Shown here: positions 1 through 8,941 of the stretch, in pieces | Position numbering within the stretch: the first letter of the stretch is position 1 | How the letters are laid out: every line of letters begins with the position of its first letter | DNA from: Burkholderia ubonensis | GTDB taxonomy: Bacteria > Pseudomonadota > Gammaproteobacteria > Burkholderiales > Burkholderiaceae | Assembly (NCBI RefSeq): GCF_902833085.1 | Contig: NZ_CADFEB010000005.1 | Coordinates: forward strand, 62,001-126,000 | Direction of reading: 5' to 3' | DNA length: 64,000 bases | Translations under genes and position numbers: made by a program | The notes under the pieces: generated by a model | What the model was told of the DNA's origin: nothing | Databases searched by the model: none | What the model saw: the letters and a program-made list of their open reading frames with translations, nothing else

Positions 1-1098
1 TGGCAGCGGCTGGCCGCGCCGGCGAATGCCTACGACTCTTTCGCACAGACGGTGTCGGCCGACGGCCGGATCATCGGCGGTTCGATCAGCGCGCTCCAGG
101 CGGACGGCAACCTCGATCGATGGGCGGTGCGCTGGCCCGGCGACGGTCGCGCGCAGGAAATCGTTCCGCGTTCGGCGGGCTGGGGGAGTACGGTCGAAGT
201 CGCGAATGGCGACGGCTCCAGGATGACCGGCAGCTTCGTCACGACCGACGGCCGGAACGCGCGGTTCTTCCGGGACCAGCGCACCGGCTTCCGCGAGTTG
301 CCGCCGGGAGGCAATTATGCCGTTCAACTGTTCGCGATGAACCAGGCCGGCAACGCGGCCGTGGGATACGCCGGCAATGTCGACGGCGTATATGGCTCGC
401 GTGCATTCCTCTGGACGGAGAAATCCGGCGATCGTCTGTTGCCGACGAGCAGCGCGGGCGAGCCGAGGATGGACATGGCCTGGGGCGTGACCGAAGACGG
501 GCAGACGATCGTCGGCAGTATCGGCACCTTGCTGTCCACGCAGGACGGGCAGCGGGTCGATTCGGAAGCCGTGCGATGGACGAACGGCGGCAGCAGCATC
601 GAGCGGCTCGGGTTTCTCGAAGGCGACGACACCAGCAGCGCATCGTCGATCAGCGCCGACGGACGCGTCGTGACCGGCGAGTCGAGCAATAGCCGAAGTG
701 GTGAGTCGCGCGTCTACGTCTGGACCCGGCAAAGCGGCATGCGCAGTCTCGCCGCACTGCTCGAAGCCGCCGGCATTTCGGTCGGCACGCTCGACCTGAT
801 GCGCGTGATCGGCGTCAGCCCCGACGGACAGACCATCACCGGGCAGGGCTATCGCGTAGACGACCCCAACGGAACGCCACAGTTCTGGCAAGTGCACATC
901 GATGCAGCGACGCTGCGGTCGCTGCCGCCGGCGAGCCCGGGTTCCGACACATTGCGCGTGCGGACGTCCCAGTCGAAGCTTGCGTCGCTCAAGTTGTCGT
1001 CGAAACAACGCGCGCCGCTGCGCCGCAACGCGTGCGGTACGGGCGCCGGCCGTGCGTGGCTCGTGCAATGCCGGATGCCGATGCAAGCAACGCATTGA
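1..1098 (+). CDS. HAF-repeat surface-type protein, 3' part (5' end outside window)
   Basis: The frame is open from the first base of the window, so the gene starts upstream; 365 residues are visible. The protein is built of degenerate repeats of about 60-70 residues. Each carries a motif of the type 'vSADGriigGs' followed by 'AvRW' or 'afLWT' (for example VSADGRIIGGS, VTEDGQTIVGS, ISADGRVVTGES, VSPDGQTITGQG). This is the pattern of the HAF family of probable extracellular repeats, often found in autotransporter or secreted proteins. The visible end is not an autotransporter beta-barrel; it finishes in a short basic tail with two cysteines. Signal peptide and full length cannot be judged. It lies upstream of orbS on the same strand but is separated from it by a terminator-like hairpin, so it is probably unrelated to ornibactin. 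The molecular function is unknown. Confidence 0.75.
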   Translation, partial: WQRLAAPANAYDSFAQTVSADGRIIGGSISALQADGNLDRWAVRWPGDGRAQEIVPRSAGWGSTVEVANGDGSRMTGSFVTTDGRNARFFRDQRTGFRELPPGGNYAVQLFAMNQAGNAAVGYAGNVDGVYGSRAFLWTEKSGDRLLPTSSAGEPRMDMAWGVTEDGQTIVGSIGTLLSTQDGQRVDSEAVRWTNGGSSIERLGFLEGDDTSSASSISADGRVVTGESSNSRSGESRVYVWTRQSGMRSLAALLEAAGISVGTLDLMRVIGVSPDGQTITGQGYRVDDPNGTPQFWQVHIDAATLRSLPPASPGSDTLRVRTSQSKLASLKLSSKQRAPLRRNACGTGAGRAWLVQCRMPMQATH

Positions 1099-1107
1099 CC
1101 GATACAC

Positions 1108-1138
1108 GCGCCGGGCGACACTGTCGGTTGCCCGGCGC
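1108..1138 (+). terminator. Terminator-like hairpin after the HAF gene
   Basis: A perfect 9-bp GC stem (GCGCCGGGC at 1108-1116, GCCCGGCGC at 1130-1138) with a 13-nt loop lies 9 nt after the stop codon. No T-run follows, so it may need Rho or act as an mRNA 3' end. The remaining bases up to orbS (about 1139-1340) show no gene. Confidence 0.45.
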
Positions 1139-1342
1139 CTCGTCGCCTTCATCGCACCGGTGATGGGGGCGATCGAAGCGACGTTCGCGACGCGGCTTCG
1201 CTTCACCGATCCATCTCCCCCAAAAGCCGGAAACGACTCATCGGCCCAGGCCCGCAAGCCATCCGCCCATCGGACGCCTCCGCGCACCCCCACGCAACTC
1301 CGCCTTTATTCATACAAATCCGACCAATCCGAAGGGGTATTT

Positions 1343-1381
1343 AAGAATCGTATTGAGAATGATTTGCGTTTGCGTTAGATT
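1343..1381 (+). promoter_or_regulatory. orbS promoter with overlapping Fur-box-like site
   Basis: TTGAGA (1353-1358), 16 nt, TTAGAT (1375-1380) fits a sigma-70 promoter. It lies inside an AT-rich stretch (about 1343-1372) made of degenerate GATAAT-type hexamers (aagaat, gagaat, gatttg), as expected of a Fur box. Known biology: orbS is iron-repressed through Fur in the B. cepacia complex. The overlap of site and promoter is seen; Fur binding here is inferred. Confidence 0.65.
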
Positions 1382-1412
1382 TTGCTATCTCGAAATTGGA
1401 CGGAGCGAATCG

Positions 1413-2081
1413 ATGGCAATGGCGGAAGTGCTCGAACGACCGGTCACGGCGGCGGCGAACCCGTTCCGCGGCAGTCCATCCGATCGGCCGTCCAGGCCCG
1501 CGCCGCAGGCGCGCCGCGCGGCCAGGCCGAGCGCGCAGGGCGCATTGCTCGACGTGCTGATCGCCCACCGCGCGATGCTCGTCAACGTCGCGCGCAGCTT
1601 CGTCGGCTGCGCGAGCCGAGCCGAGGACGTCGTGCACGACGTGTTCGTGAAGCTCGTCGATTTCCCGAACCAGGACGCGGTACGCCAGCCGGTCGCGTAC
1701 GTGACGCGGATGGTGCGCAACGCGTCGATCGACGCGTGCCGCCGCCAGAACCTCGAGAGCTTCTACCACGCGGACGAGGACGACGGCTTCGACGTGCCGT
1801 CGCCGGAGCCGACGCCCGAAGCGGCGCTGATGACGCGCGACACGCTGCGGCGCGTGTCGGCCGCGCTCGACGACCTGCCGGCGCGCAGCCGCGCGGCGTT
1901 CGAGATGGTGCGGCTGCGCGACGAGACGCTGCAGAGCGCGGCGCGCGCGCTGAACGTGTCGCAGACGCTCGTGCATTTCATGATCCGCGACGCCGAGCGC
2001 CACTGCGCCGAATGCCTCGATGCATGCCATCGCGGCGTCGCGTGCCCCGTGTTCTGCGGCGGCCGCGCGCGGCGCCGGTAA
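1413..2081 (+). CDS. orbS: ECF sigma factor OrbS, ornibactin regulator
   Basis: This 222-residue extracytoplasmic-function sigma factor of the PvdS/iron-starvation type directs RNA polymerase to the ornibactin promoters. Region 2 is visible as the [13 protein letters not shown]...[15 protein letters not shown] segment (about residues 50-85). Region 4 has the helix-turn-helix around [15 protein letters not shown] and [17 protein letters not shown] (about residues 155-195). The ATG at 1413 is preferred because GGAG sits 7 nt upstream; the in-frame TTG at 1353 would put the promoter and Fur site inside the gene. The N terminus has a Pro/Ala/Arg-rich extension before region 2. The C-terminal tail carries five cysteines within about 20 residues, which is unusual for an ECF factor and could sense iron. 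No anti-sigma gene is adjacent. Confidence 0.93.
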   Translation: MAMAEVLERPVTAAANPFRGSPSDRPSRPAPQARRAARPSAQGALLDVLIAHRAMLVNVARSFVGCASRAEDVVHDVFVKLVDFPNQDAVRQPVAYVTRMVRNASIDACRRQNLESFYHADEDDGFDVPSPEPTPEAALMTRDTLRRVSAALDDLPARSRAAFEMVRLRDETLQSAARALNVSQTLVHFMIRDAERHCAECLDACHRGVACPVFCGGRARRR

Positions 2082-2103
2082 AAAAACGCGCGGCCCGCTC
2101 GTC
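2079..2103 (+). promoter_or_regulatory. OrbS-dependent promoter of orbH operon
   Basis: TAAA (2079-2082), 17 nt, CGTC (2100-2103). The -35 element overlaps the orbS stop codon. The same pattern with the same 17-nt spacing recurs before orbE and orbI, and resembles the PvdS box (TAAAT-N16-CGT). It would drive orbH-orbG-orbC-orbD-orbF-orbB. Confidence 0.85.
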
Positions 2104-2175
2104 TATTCGACAGGGGCGGCCGAACCGCTCCGCTTCCTTCAACCGCCTCCGGCGATTTCCGACCGAGTTTCGACC

Positions 2176-2418
2176 ATGACGCAAGCCACGACGCCTTCCG
2201 CCGACACCGACGACCTCGTCTACACGGTCGTCATCAACGACGAAGAACAGTATTCGATCTGGCCGACGTTCCGCGCCGTGCCGGCCGGCTGGCGCGAAGC
2301 GGGCGTGCGCGGCCCGAAGGCCGACTGTCTCGCGCACATCGAGACCGTCTGGACCGACATGCGGCCCGCGAGCCTGCGCCGCGCGATGGACGGCGAAACC
2401 GCGCAGCGCGCGTCGTGA
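2176..2418 (+). CDS. orbH: MbtH-like protein OrbH
   Basis: This 80-residue protein has the MbtH signature: the [10 protein letters not shown] motif, then a Trp-Arg-Glu-Ala-Gly segment and a C-terminal [10 protein letters not shown] stretch. MbtH-like proteins bind NRPS adenylation domains and are needed for their folding or activity. Here the partners would be the four A domains of OrbI and OrbJ. The ATG at 2176 was chosen because it gives the usual family length (65-80 residues) and starts downstream of the OrbS promoter. It is the first gene of the import half of the locus and is 34 nt from orbG, so co-transcription is likely. Confidence 0.93.
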   Translation: MTQATTPSADTDDLVYTVVINDEEQYSIWPTFRAVPAGWREAGVRGPKADCLAHIETVWTDMRPASLRRAMDGETAQRAS

Positions 2419-2452
2419 GCGGCGCCGAGGGCCCACCTGAAGAGGACCTTGC

Positions 2453-3463
2453 ATGACCCTGCTTTCATTGCCGACGCTCGACGACCTGCGGATCGAGCCG
2501 GGGCTGCCCACCGTCGTGTCGCCGAAGGGCGGGGACGGGATGTCGATCGACACGCTCGCGCCGCTCGCGCGCGCGATCGCGGCCGACACGCTCGAGCGCG
2601 CGGGCGGCGTGCTGTTCACCGGTTTCCACGTGCCGTCGATCGACGCGTTCCAGCAGTTCGCGGCCGCGTTCGGCGATCCGCTGATCGGCTATGAATATGC
2701 GTCGACGCCGCGCAGCCAGGTCGAAGGCGCGGTGTATACGTCGACCGAATACCCGCCGCACCGCGCGATCCCGCTGCACAACGAGCAGTCGTACACGCGC
2801 GAATGGCCGATGCGGATCTGGTTCCACTGCGCGCTCGCGGCGCCGAAGGGCGGCGCGACGCCGATCGCCGACAGCCGCGCGGTGTATCGCGCGCTCGACC
2901 CGGCGCTCGTCGCGCGTTTCGCGCAGCGCGAGCTGCTGTACGTGCGCAATTTCGGGCAGGGGCTCGACCTGCCGTGGCAACAGGCGTTCGGCACCGACGA
3001 TCCGCGCGAGGTCGAGCGGATGTGCGCGGCGCGCGGCATCGACTGCGCGTGGCGCACCGACGACGACGGCGAGCCGCTCCTGCGCACCCGCGAGCGCTGC
3101 CAGGCGGTCGCGCGGCATCCGCGCACGGGCGAGCCGGTCTGGTTCAACCAGGCGAACCTGTTCCATCTGTCCGCGCTCGACGAGGAGATGCAGGACGCGC
3201 TCGTCGACGCGGTCGGGGTCGACAACGTGCCGCGCAACGTCTACTACGGCGACGGCGCGCCGCTCGAAGCCGACGCGCTCGCCGAGATTCGCGCGGTGCT
3301 CGACCGGCAGCGGATCGTGTTCCCGTGGCAGACCGGCGACGTGCTGATGCTCGACAACATGCTGACCGCGCACGCACGCGACCCGTTCGAAGGGCCGCGC
3401 AAGGTCGTCGTCGCGATGGCGCAGAGCTATACGGTCCCGCGCGACCGAACGGAGGATCGATGA
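2453..3463 (+). CDS. orbG: Fe(II)/2-oxoglutarate dioxygenase OrbG, probable aspartate beta-hydroxylase
   Basis: A 336-residue TauD/SyrP-type non-haem iron dioxygenase. The metal-binding triad is visible as HNE (in PLHNEQSYTREWP, about residue 109) and the distal His in NMLTAHARDPF, followed by the 2-oxoglutarate-binding Arg (GPRKVVVAM). Ornibactin contains beta-hydroxyaspartate, and the second OrbI module reads as Asp-specific, so OrbG most likely hydroxylates Asp or peptidyl-Asp. This is inferred from family and context. AGAGGA lies upstream of the ATG. The stop overlaps the start of orbC (ATGA), suggesting translational coupling. Confidence 0.9.
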   Translation: MTLLSLPTLDDLRIEPGLPTVVSPKGGDGMSIDTLAPLARAIAADTLERAGGVLFTGFHVPSIDAFQQFAAAFGDPLIGYEYASTPRSQVEGAVYTSTEYPPHRAIPLHNEQSYTREWPMRIWFHCALAAPKGGATPIADSRAVYRALDPALVARFAQRELLYVRNFGQGLDLPWQQAFGTDDPREVERMCAARGIDCAWRTDDDGEPLLRTRERCQAVARHPRTGEPVWFNQANLFHLSALDEEMQDALVDAVGVDNVPRNVYYGDGAPLEADALAEIRAVLDRQRIVFPWQTGDVLMLDNMLTAHARDPFEGPRKVVVAMAQSYTVPRDRTEDR

Positions 3464-4308
3464 CGCGTAGTACCGCCGCGCTTGCCGCGCGGGGGCTGAC
3501 GGTGGGTTATCGCGACCATGTCGTGATCGACGGGCTGGACCTGTCGATCACGGCCGGTCGCGTGACCGCGCTGTGCGGCCCGAACGGCTGCGGAAAAAGC
3601 ACGCTGCTGCGCACGCTCGCGGGCCTGCAGCCGGCGCTGGCGGGCCACGTCGAAGTCAACGGCACGCCGCTCGCGTCGTTCAAGCGCCGTGCGCTTGCGC
3701 GCGAACTGACGATGCTCGCGCAGTTCAACCAGATTCCGTCCGGCCTGAGCGTGCGCGAACTCGTCGCGTACGGGCGCTATGCATACGGCGGCTTCCTGCG
3801 CGGCCTGTCGCGCGCCGACCACGCCGCGATCGACGAAGCGCTCGAGACCAGCGGGCTCGCCGGCGACGCGGGCCGCGACGTCGGCGCGCTGTCCGGCGGC
3901 GAGCGGCAGCGCGCGTGGATCGCGATGGCGCTCGCGCAGCAGGCGCCGATCGTGCTGCTCGACGAGCCGACCACCTATCTCGACATCCATCACCAGCTCG
4001 ACATCCTCGACGCGCTGCGCGCGCTGAACCGCGCGCGCGGGCTGACGATCGTGTGGGTGCTGCACGACCTGAACCAGGCTGCCGCGTACAGCGACGAGAT
4101 CGTGCTGATGCGCGCGGGCCGCGTCGTCGCGCACGGCGACCCCGACGCGATGCTCGACCCGGCGCGCCTGCGCGCGGCGTTCGGCGTCGAGATGCTGAAG
4201 CTCGCGCATCCGCAGACGGGCGCGCCGATGTGCGTGCCGGCGTACGGGCCGTCCGTCGCCGCTGCGGCGCAGTCGGCCGAGGACTTCGACCGGAAGCTCG
4301 CCGTATGA
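3460..4308 (+). CDS. orbC: Ferric-ornibactin ABC importer ATPase OrbC
   Basis: A 282-residue FecE/FhuC-type ATP-binding subunit. Walker A is GPNGCGKST (about residues 38-46), the signature is LSGGERQRAW, Walker B is IVLLDEPTT, and the switch His lies in VLHDLNQ. It energises import of the ferric siderophore through OrbD with the binding protein OrbB. The start at 3460 overlaps the orbG stop in ATGA with GGAGG just upstream, and its own stop overlaps the orbD start in the same way. The C-terminal 40 residues beyond the ATPase core are Ala-rich and not needed for the fold. Confidence 0.94.
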   Translation: MTRSTAALAARGLTVGYRDHVVIDGLDLSITAGRVTALCGPNGCGKSTLLRTLAGLQPALAGHVEVNGTPLASFKRRALARELTMLAQFNQIPSGLSVRELVAYGRYAYGGFLRGLSRADHAAIDEALETSGLAGDAGRDVGALSGGERQRAWIAMALAQQAPIVLLDEPTTYLDIHHQLDILDALRALNRARGLTIVWVLHDLNQAAAYSDEIVLMRAGRVVAHGDPDAMLDPARLRAAFGVEMLKLAHPQTGAPMCVPAYGPSVAAAAQSAEDFDRKLAV

Positions 4309-6401
4309 CGACGTTCGCGATGCGCAAGCGCCAGGCGGCTTCCGTCGACGGCAGGGTCACGCAGCCGAACCGCGCCGGCGCGCTGGCGATCGGCATGCTG
4401 CTGCTGATCGCGTGCGTCGCCGCGCTGCGCGCCGCACCCGACCTGCGCGCGTGGTGGGACGCCGCGCCCGGCAGCGACGCCGACGCGCTCGCGCGCGTGT
4501 TCCTGTTCGACCTGAACCTGCCGCGCGTCGCGGCCGCGCTCGTCGCGGGCGGCTGCCTCGGCATCGCCGGCGCGCTGTTCCAGTCGGCGACGCGCAATCC
4601 GCTCGCGTCGCCCGACCTGCTCGGCGTGACGGGCGGCGCGCAGCTCGGCCTGCTCGCGGCGATGCTCGTGCCGGCGCTCGCGGGCGTCGCGTCGGTGCCG
4701 CTGCTGTTCGTCTGCGGGCTGGCCGCCGCCGCGTGCGCGATGCTCGCGGCGGGCGGCTGGCGCGCGACGCCGCTGCGGCTCGTGCTCGCGGGCAGCGTCT
4801 GCATGCTGCTGTTCGCCGCGCTGTCGACGCTGCTGCTCGCGTTCTTCGAGCAGAACATCGCGGGCGCCGCGCTGTGGGCGAACGGCAGCCTCTATCAACC
4901 GGGCGCAACCGGCCTGAAGCTCGCGGCGAGCTGGCTCGTGCTGCCGCTCGTCGCGCTGCCGTTCGTGATCCGGCCGCTCGATCCGCTCGCGCTCGGCGAC
5001 GACGCGGCGGCCGCGGCCGGCGTGCGCGTCGATGCAGCGCGGCTCGCCGCGACGGTCGTCGCGGTCGCGTTCACGAGCGTCGCGGTCAGCATCGCGGGGC
5101 CGCTGTCGTACGTCGGCCTCGTCGCGCCGAACCTGCTGCGCCAGATCCGCGGCGCGCGCGCCGCGCGGCTCGCCGCGCTGGTGCCGCTGTCCGCGCTGGC
5201 GGGCGGCGCGCTCGTGCTCGTGACCGACAGCGCGGTGCTCGTGTCGGGCCTCGACACGACGCTGTCGACCGGCGTCGCGATCGCGCTCGTCGGCACGCCG
5301 CTGATGCTCGCGCTGATCCGCCGCGGCGCGGCGTGGTCCGGCGTGCTGCATGCGGGCCCCGAGCGCGCGGCGTCCGGGCGCGCGACGCGCCTGGTCGGCT
5401 GGCTCGACGGGCTGCGCTGGCCGCGGCGCACCGCGCTGTTCGCGCTGGCGGGCGCGCTCGTGCTGGTCGCGGGCACGTCGGCCGGCCCCGAATGGCTGAC
5501 GCCCGCGCGCTGGCAGGCGGCGCTGGCGGGCGCCGACCCGGTTGCGCGGATGCTGATCGACCTGCGCCTGCCGCGGCTCCTGTGCGCGATGCTGGCCGGC
5601 GCGCTGCTCGCCGCGAGCGGCGTCGCGATGCAGAGCGTCGTGCGCAATCCGCTGGCGGGCCCGGAAGTGCTCGGCGTCACGCAGGGCGCGGCGCTCGTCA
5701 CGCTGTTCGCGCTCACGCGCTGGCCGCTCGCGGGCGGCGGCATGCTCGCCGGCGCGGCGCTGGCGGGCGGCGGGATCTCGCTGGCGATCACGCTGGCCCT
5801 CAATCACCGTCATCGCTACGCGCCGCTTGCGGTCGCGCTCACCGGGATCGTGATCGGCACGTTGTGGACGACGCTCGCGCAATGGCTGATCACGCAGGAA
5901 AGCGTGCAGCCCGCGCGCTTCGTCGTGTGGCTCGTCGGCGGCACCTACGGACGCAGCTGGCGCGAGGTCGCGATGCTGCTGCCGTGGTGCGTGCTCGCAG
6001 TGCCGGTGTTCGCGTGGCTCGCGCAGCCGCTCGACATGCTCGCGCTCGGCGACGACCAGGCGGCCGCGCTCGGCCTGCCGATCGCCGCGCTGCGGCCGCT
6101 CGCGCTCGTGATCGCGACGCTCGCCGCGTGCGCGGCCGTCGCGGCGGTCGGGCCGGTCGGCTTCATCGGGCTGATGGCGCCGCACGTCGCGACGATGCTC
6201 GGCGCGCGGCGGCATCGCACGCGCCTGTGGCTCGCGGCCGCGTGCGGCGCGCTGATCCTCGGGCTCGCGGACGTCGCGGCCCGCACGGCCGTCGCGCCGC
6301 GCGAAGTGCCGGCCGGCGTGCTGACCGCGCTGATCGGCGCGCCGTACCTGCTCGGCCTGCTGATCGTCGAGGCGCGCCGCGCGCGGCGCGTGGGGCGATG
6401 A
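4305..6401 (+). CDS. orbD: Ferric-ornibactin ABC importer permease OrbD (fused double FecCD type)
   Basis: A 698-residue integral membrane protein made of two FecCD-type permease halves in one chain, as in FhuB. Each half has the conserved segment of the type 'R(L/V)PR..aA...aG..LaaaG...Q...RNPLA.P..lG...Ga' (around residues 70-115 and 420-465) and the later 'GP(V/L)xF(I/V)GLxAP' cytoplasmic loop that contacts the ATPase. About twenty hydrophobic segments are visible. It forms the inner-membrane channel with OrbC. ATGA overlaps join it to orbC and orbF. Confidence 0.93.
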   Translation: MTTFAMRKRQAASVDGRVTQPNRAGALAIGMLLLIACVAALRAAPDLRAWWDAAPGSDADALARVFLFDLNLPRVAAALVAGGCLGIAGALFQSATRNPLASPDLLGVTGGAQLGLLAAMLVPALAGVASVPLLFVCGLAAAACAMLAAGGWRATPLRLVLAGSVCMLLFAALSTLLLAFFEQNIAGAALWANGSLYQPGATGLKLAASWLVLPLVALPFVIRPLDPLALGDDAAAAAGVRVDAARLAATVVAVAFTSVAVSIAGPLSYVGLVAPNLLRQIRGARAARLAALVPLSALAGGALVLVTDSAVLVSGLDTTLSTGVAIALVGTPLMLALIRRGAAWSGVLHAGPERAASGRATRLVGWLDGLRWPRRTALFALAGALVLVAGTSAGPEWLTPARWQAALAGADPVARMLIDLRLPRLLCAMLAGALLAASGVAMQSVVRNPLAGPEVLGVTQGAALVTLFALTRWPLAGGGMLAGAALAGGGISLAITLALNHRHRYAPLAVALTGIVIGTLWTTLAQWLITQESVQPARFVVWLVGGTYGRSWREVAMLLPWCVLAVPVFAWLAQPLDMLALGDDQAAALGLPIAALRPLALVIATLAACAAVAAVGPVGFIGLMAPHVATMLGARRHRTRLWLAAACGALILGLADVAARTAVAPREVPAGVLTALIGAPYLLGLLIVEARRARRVGR

Positions 6402-7201
6402 CGCCACCGGCTATCGACGACATGCGCGCGACGTGCTTCGCGTCGTTCGCGCCGGCCGCATTTGCGCCGTATCTCGACGCGGTGTGGCTCGGCATGCCCG
6501 AAGACGCGTGTGCATCCGGCGCGTGCATCGTGCCGCTGACCGCGCTGCCCGATCACCGCGACGCGCTGCTCGACGCGATGGTCCGCCACTACGGCGGCGA
6601 TCCGGCCGTGCATGCGCGCGCGCTGCTGTCGCAATGGAGCAAGTACTACTTCGGCCGCGCGGCGCCCGCGGGCGTCGTCGCCGCGCTGCTGCTCGGCCGG
6701 CCGCTCGACATGGCGCCCGAACGCACGTTCGTCGTGCTCGACGACGGGATGCCCGCGGGGCTGGTCTTCGCGCACGACGCGCTCGGCGAGCCCTGCGACG
6801 ATCCGGCGCCGCGCTACGCGGGGCTCGTCGCGCATCTCGGCGCGGTGATCGACCTGCTGGCCGAGATGGGCCGCGTCACGCCGCGCGTGCTGTGGAGCAA
6901 CGCGGGCAATCTGCTCGACTACCTGCTCGACGTCTGCGGCGCGCAGCCGTGCGCGGCCGACCCCGTGCGCGACGCCGTGTGGCTGTTCCGGTCGGCGTGC
7001 GCCGACGGCGAATCGAATCCGCTGCGCATGCCGGTGCGCGACGCCGTGCCGCGCTCGCCGCTGCTGCCGACGCCGTTCCGCGCGCGCCGCGTGTGCTGCC
7101 TGCGCTACGAAATCCCTGGAGAAACGCAACTGTGTGGAAGCTGCCCCTTGCTACTGACGATGGACGACGCGGCGCTGGCCGGGCAGGACGCGATTCGCTG
7201 A
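6398..7201 (+). CDS. orbF: FhuF-like ferric siderophore reductase OrbF
   Basis: A 267-residue protein with the FhuF layout: an N-terminal siderophore-reductase domain and, at the very end, a cysteine cluster (CC, eleven residues, CxxC; around residues 238-255) that binds a [2Fe-2S] centre. It should reduce Fe(III) in imported ornibactin so the metal is released in the cytoplasm. It begins in an ATGA overlap with orbD. Its last 70 nt are shared with the proposed start of orbB in another frame. The symbol follows the usual use of orbF for the FhuF-like gene in this locus. Confidence 0.88.
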   Translation: MTPPAIDDMRATCFASFAPAAFAPYLDAVWLGMPEDACASGACIVPLTALPDHRDALLDAMVRHYGGDPAVHARALLSQWSKYYFGRAAPAGVVAALLLGRPLDMAPERTFVVLDDGMPAGLVFAHDALGEPCDDPAPRYAGLVAHLGAVIDLLAEMGRVTPRVLWSNAGNLLDYLLDVCGAQPCAADPVRDAVWLFRSACADGESNPLRMPVRDAVPRSPLLPTPFRARRVCCLRYEIPGETQLCGSCPLLLTMDDAALAGQDAIR

Positions 7202-8223
7202 CGGCATCTGGCCGGCGGCGGGCGCTTGCGCAGCTCGCCGCGCTCGGCGCCGCGTGCGGCTTGTCGCCGACCGCGCGGGCCGCCGCCGGCGATGCTGCGC
7301 GCGGGCAGGGCGGCGGCATGCCGGCCGGCATGCCGCTGGCCGGCAATCCGGTCGTCTCGCAGGCCAGCGCGACGATGCCGGTGCGGCCGCAGCGCGTCGT
7401 CGCGCTCGAATTCATGTTTGCGGAAACGCTCGCGGCGCTCGACATCACGCCGGCCGGGATGGTCGATACCGCGTTCTACCCGGGCTGGCTCGGCTACGAC
7501 AATGCGCGCTTCGCGCACGTGACGGACGTCGGTTCGCGGCAGGAGCCGGGGCTCGAGGCGATCGCGGCGGTCAAGCCCGACCTGATCATCGGCGTCGGCT
7601 TCCGGCATGCGCCGATTTTCGCGGCGCTCGACCGGATCGCGCCGACGATCCTGTTCCAGTTCAGCCCGAACGTGAACGAAGGCGGCGTGCCCGTGACCCA
7701 GCTCGACTGGACCCGGCAGATCTTCCGCACGATCGGCGCGGTGACGGGGCGCAGCGCGCGTGCGCAAGCGGTCGAAGCGCAGCTCGACGCCGGCCTCGCG
7801 CGCAACGCGAAACGGCTCGCGGCGGCGGGAAGGCAGCACGAACGCGTCGCGCTGCTGCAGGATCTCGGGCTGCCCGACCGCTACTGGGCATATACGGGCA
7901 ACAGCACGGCGGCCGGGCTCGCGCGCGCGCTCGGCGTCGATCTGTGGCCGAAGAAGCCGACCCGCGAGGGCACGCTCTACGTGACCTCCGCGGACCTGCT
8001 CGCGCAGCGCGACCTGGCGGTGCTGTTCGTGACCGCGACCGGGATGGACGTGCCGCTCGACGCGAAACTCGATTCGCCGGTCTGGCAATACGTGCCTGCG
8101 CGCAAGGCAAAACGGATCGCGCTGATCGAGCGCAACATCTGGGGCTTCGGCGGCCCGATGTCGGCGCTGAAACTGGCCGACGTGATGACCGATACGCTGC
8201 TGGCGTTGCCGCCGGTGCGCTGA
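7132..8223 (+). CDS. orbB: Periplasmic ferric-ornibactin binding protein OrbB
   Basis: A FhuD/FepB-type substrate-binding protein with two lobes joined by a long helix. Family motifs include [18 protein letters not shown], the [22 protein letters not shown] segment and a C-terminal [14 protein letters not shown]. No ATG precedes the signal peptide; the best start is GTG at 7132 with GGAG 10 nt upstream, giving 363 residues and an overlap of 70 nt with orbF. The leader contains SGRRRAL followed by a hydrophobic stretch and an Ala-rich cleavage region, suggesting a Tat-type signal. A CTG start nearer the Arg cluster cannot be excluded. It is the last gene of the orbH operon. Confidence 0.88.
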   Translation: MWKLPLATDDGRRGAGRAGRDSLTASGRRRALAQLAALGAACGLSPTARAAAGDAARGQGGGMPAGMPLAGNPVVSQASATMPVRPQRVVALEFMFAETLAALDITPAGMVDTAFYPGWLGYDNARFAHVTDVGSRQEPGLEAIAAVKPDLIIGVGFRHAPIFAALDRIAPTILFQFSPNVNEGGVPVTQLDWTRQIFRTIGAVTGRSARAQAVEAQLDAGLARNAKRLAAAGRQHERVALLQDLGLPDRYWAYTGNSTAAGLARALGVDLWPKKPTREGTLYVTSADLLAQRDLAVLFVTATGMDVPLDAKLDSPVWQYVPARKAKRIALIERNIWGFGGPMSALKLADVMTDTLLALPPVR

Positions 8224-8304
8224 TGTGAGGCAGCGCGTCAGCGCGACGCATTCGTACCTCGCACTGTCGCCGCGCGTGCGGACGCCCGGGAGACCGACCG
8301 CCGG

Positions 8305-8724
8305 TTACGCCCGATACGGCCGCTCGGCCAGGATTTCCACCAGACGCAGAAGATAACCGTCGGGGTCCTGCACCAGCATCTCGATCTGGCCGTGCTCCAG
8401 ATCGTCCTGGCGATACCAGGATGTCCGCGGCTCGGCGAACAGCGCGATGCCTGCGTCGCGCAAGCGGTGGTGAATGGGTTCGATCGAGTCGACCTCGATC
8501 TGCAGATTGATGCCTTGCCCACGCGGAAAATGCATCGGGCCGGTCGACCAGCTCTCCGGATTCTGCTGTTCGAGCATCAGCTGGGCGTGCCCGAGGTCGA
8601 GATAGGCAAAGCGATCCTCGGGACGCTCGAAGCGAACCCGGAAGCCAAGCAGGTCACGATAGAACGTCATGCTTCGGACGAGGTCCGTGCAGATCAATTC
8701 CGGAACGAGAGCGGCCCATTCCAT
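8305..8724 (-). CDS. VOC superfamily (glyoxalase/bleomycin-resistance fold) protein
   Basis: A 139-residue protein with the single-chain VOC layout: two beta-alpha-beta-beta-beta halves, beginning MEWAALVPELICTDLVRSMTFYRDLLGF and ending DPDGYLLRLVEI. The candidate metal-ligand His/Glu positions (GHAQLML, HGQIEML) resemble VOC metal sites. AAGGAG lies 8 nt before the ATG. It sits between orbB and orbE, convergent with orbB and co-directional with orbE, but has no obvious role in siderophore work. Stand-alone VOC proteins of this size include antibiotic-sequestering and lyase members; the substrate is unknown. It may be a later insertion into the locus. Confidence 0.8.
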   Translation of the reverse strand: MEWAALVPELICTDLVRSMTFYRDLLGFRVRFERPEDRFAYLDLGHAQLMLEQQNPESWSTGPMHFPRGQGINLQIEVDSIEPIHHRLRDAGIALFAEPRTSWYRQDDLEHGQIEMLVQDPDGYLLRLVEILAERPYRA

Positions 8725-8941
8725 TGCGGGTCTCCTTGATTGATGCAGCGATTCGCGTCGTGCGCAGTGGAAGCGAAAGATTCAGCGCAGGCCGTCGCGG
8801 CCTCGACGAAGGGTCGCCAATCATACCCGGCCATGTCCCGGCCTTCGCATGCGTGCTGCGCGTCGCGCTGGCCCGTGGACCCGGTCGCGTCGAGCCGGGC
8901 TTGCCGGTGCAGCGGCAAGCCGCCGCGCCGGCGTCCGCCCG

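Noticed and set aside
1353..1412. An earlier TTG start for orbS giving 20 more residues
   Set aside because: It would place the -35, the -10 and the Fur-like site within the coding sequence, and it has no ribosome-binding site; ATG at 1413 has GGAG at good spacing.
3990..6407. An open frame of about 800 codons on the minus strand opposite orbC-orbD-orbF
   Set aside because: Arg/Gln/Glu-rich product without motifs; the plus strand codes for recognisable transporter genes.
8694..8834. A 46-codon minus-strand frame beginning MAGYDWRPFVE upstream of and overlapping the VOC gene
   Set aside because: No ribosome-binding site, no recognisable family, and it overlaps the VOC gene start in another frame. 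It could be a decayed fragment, but this cannot be supported.
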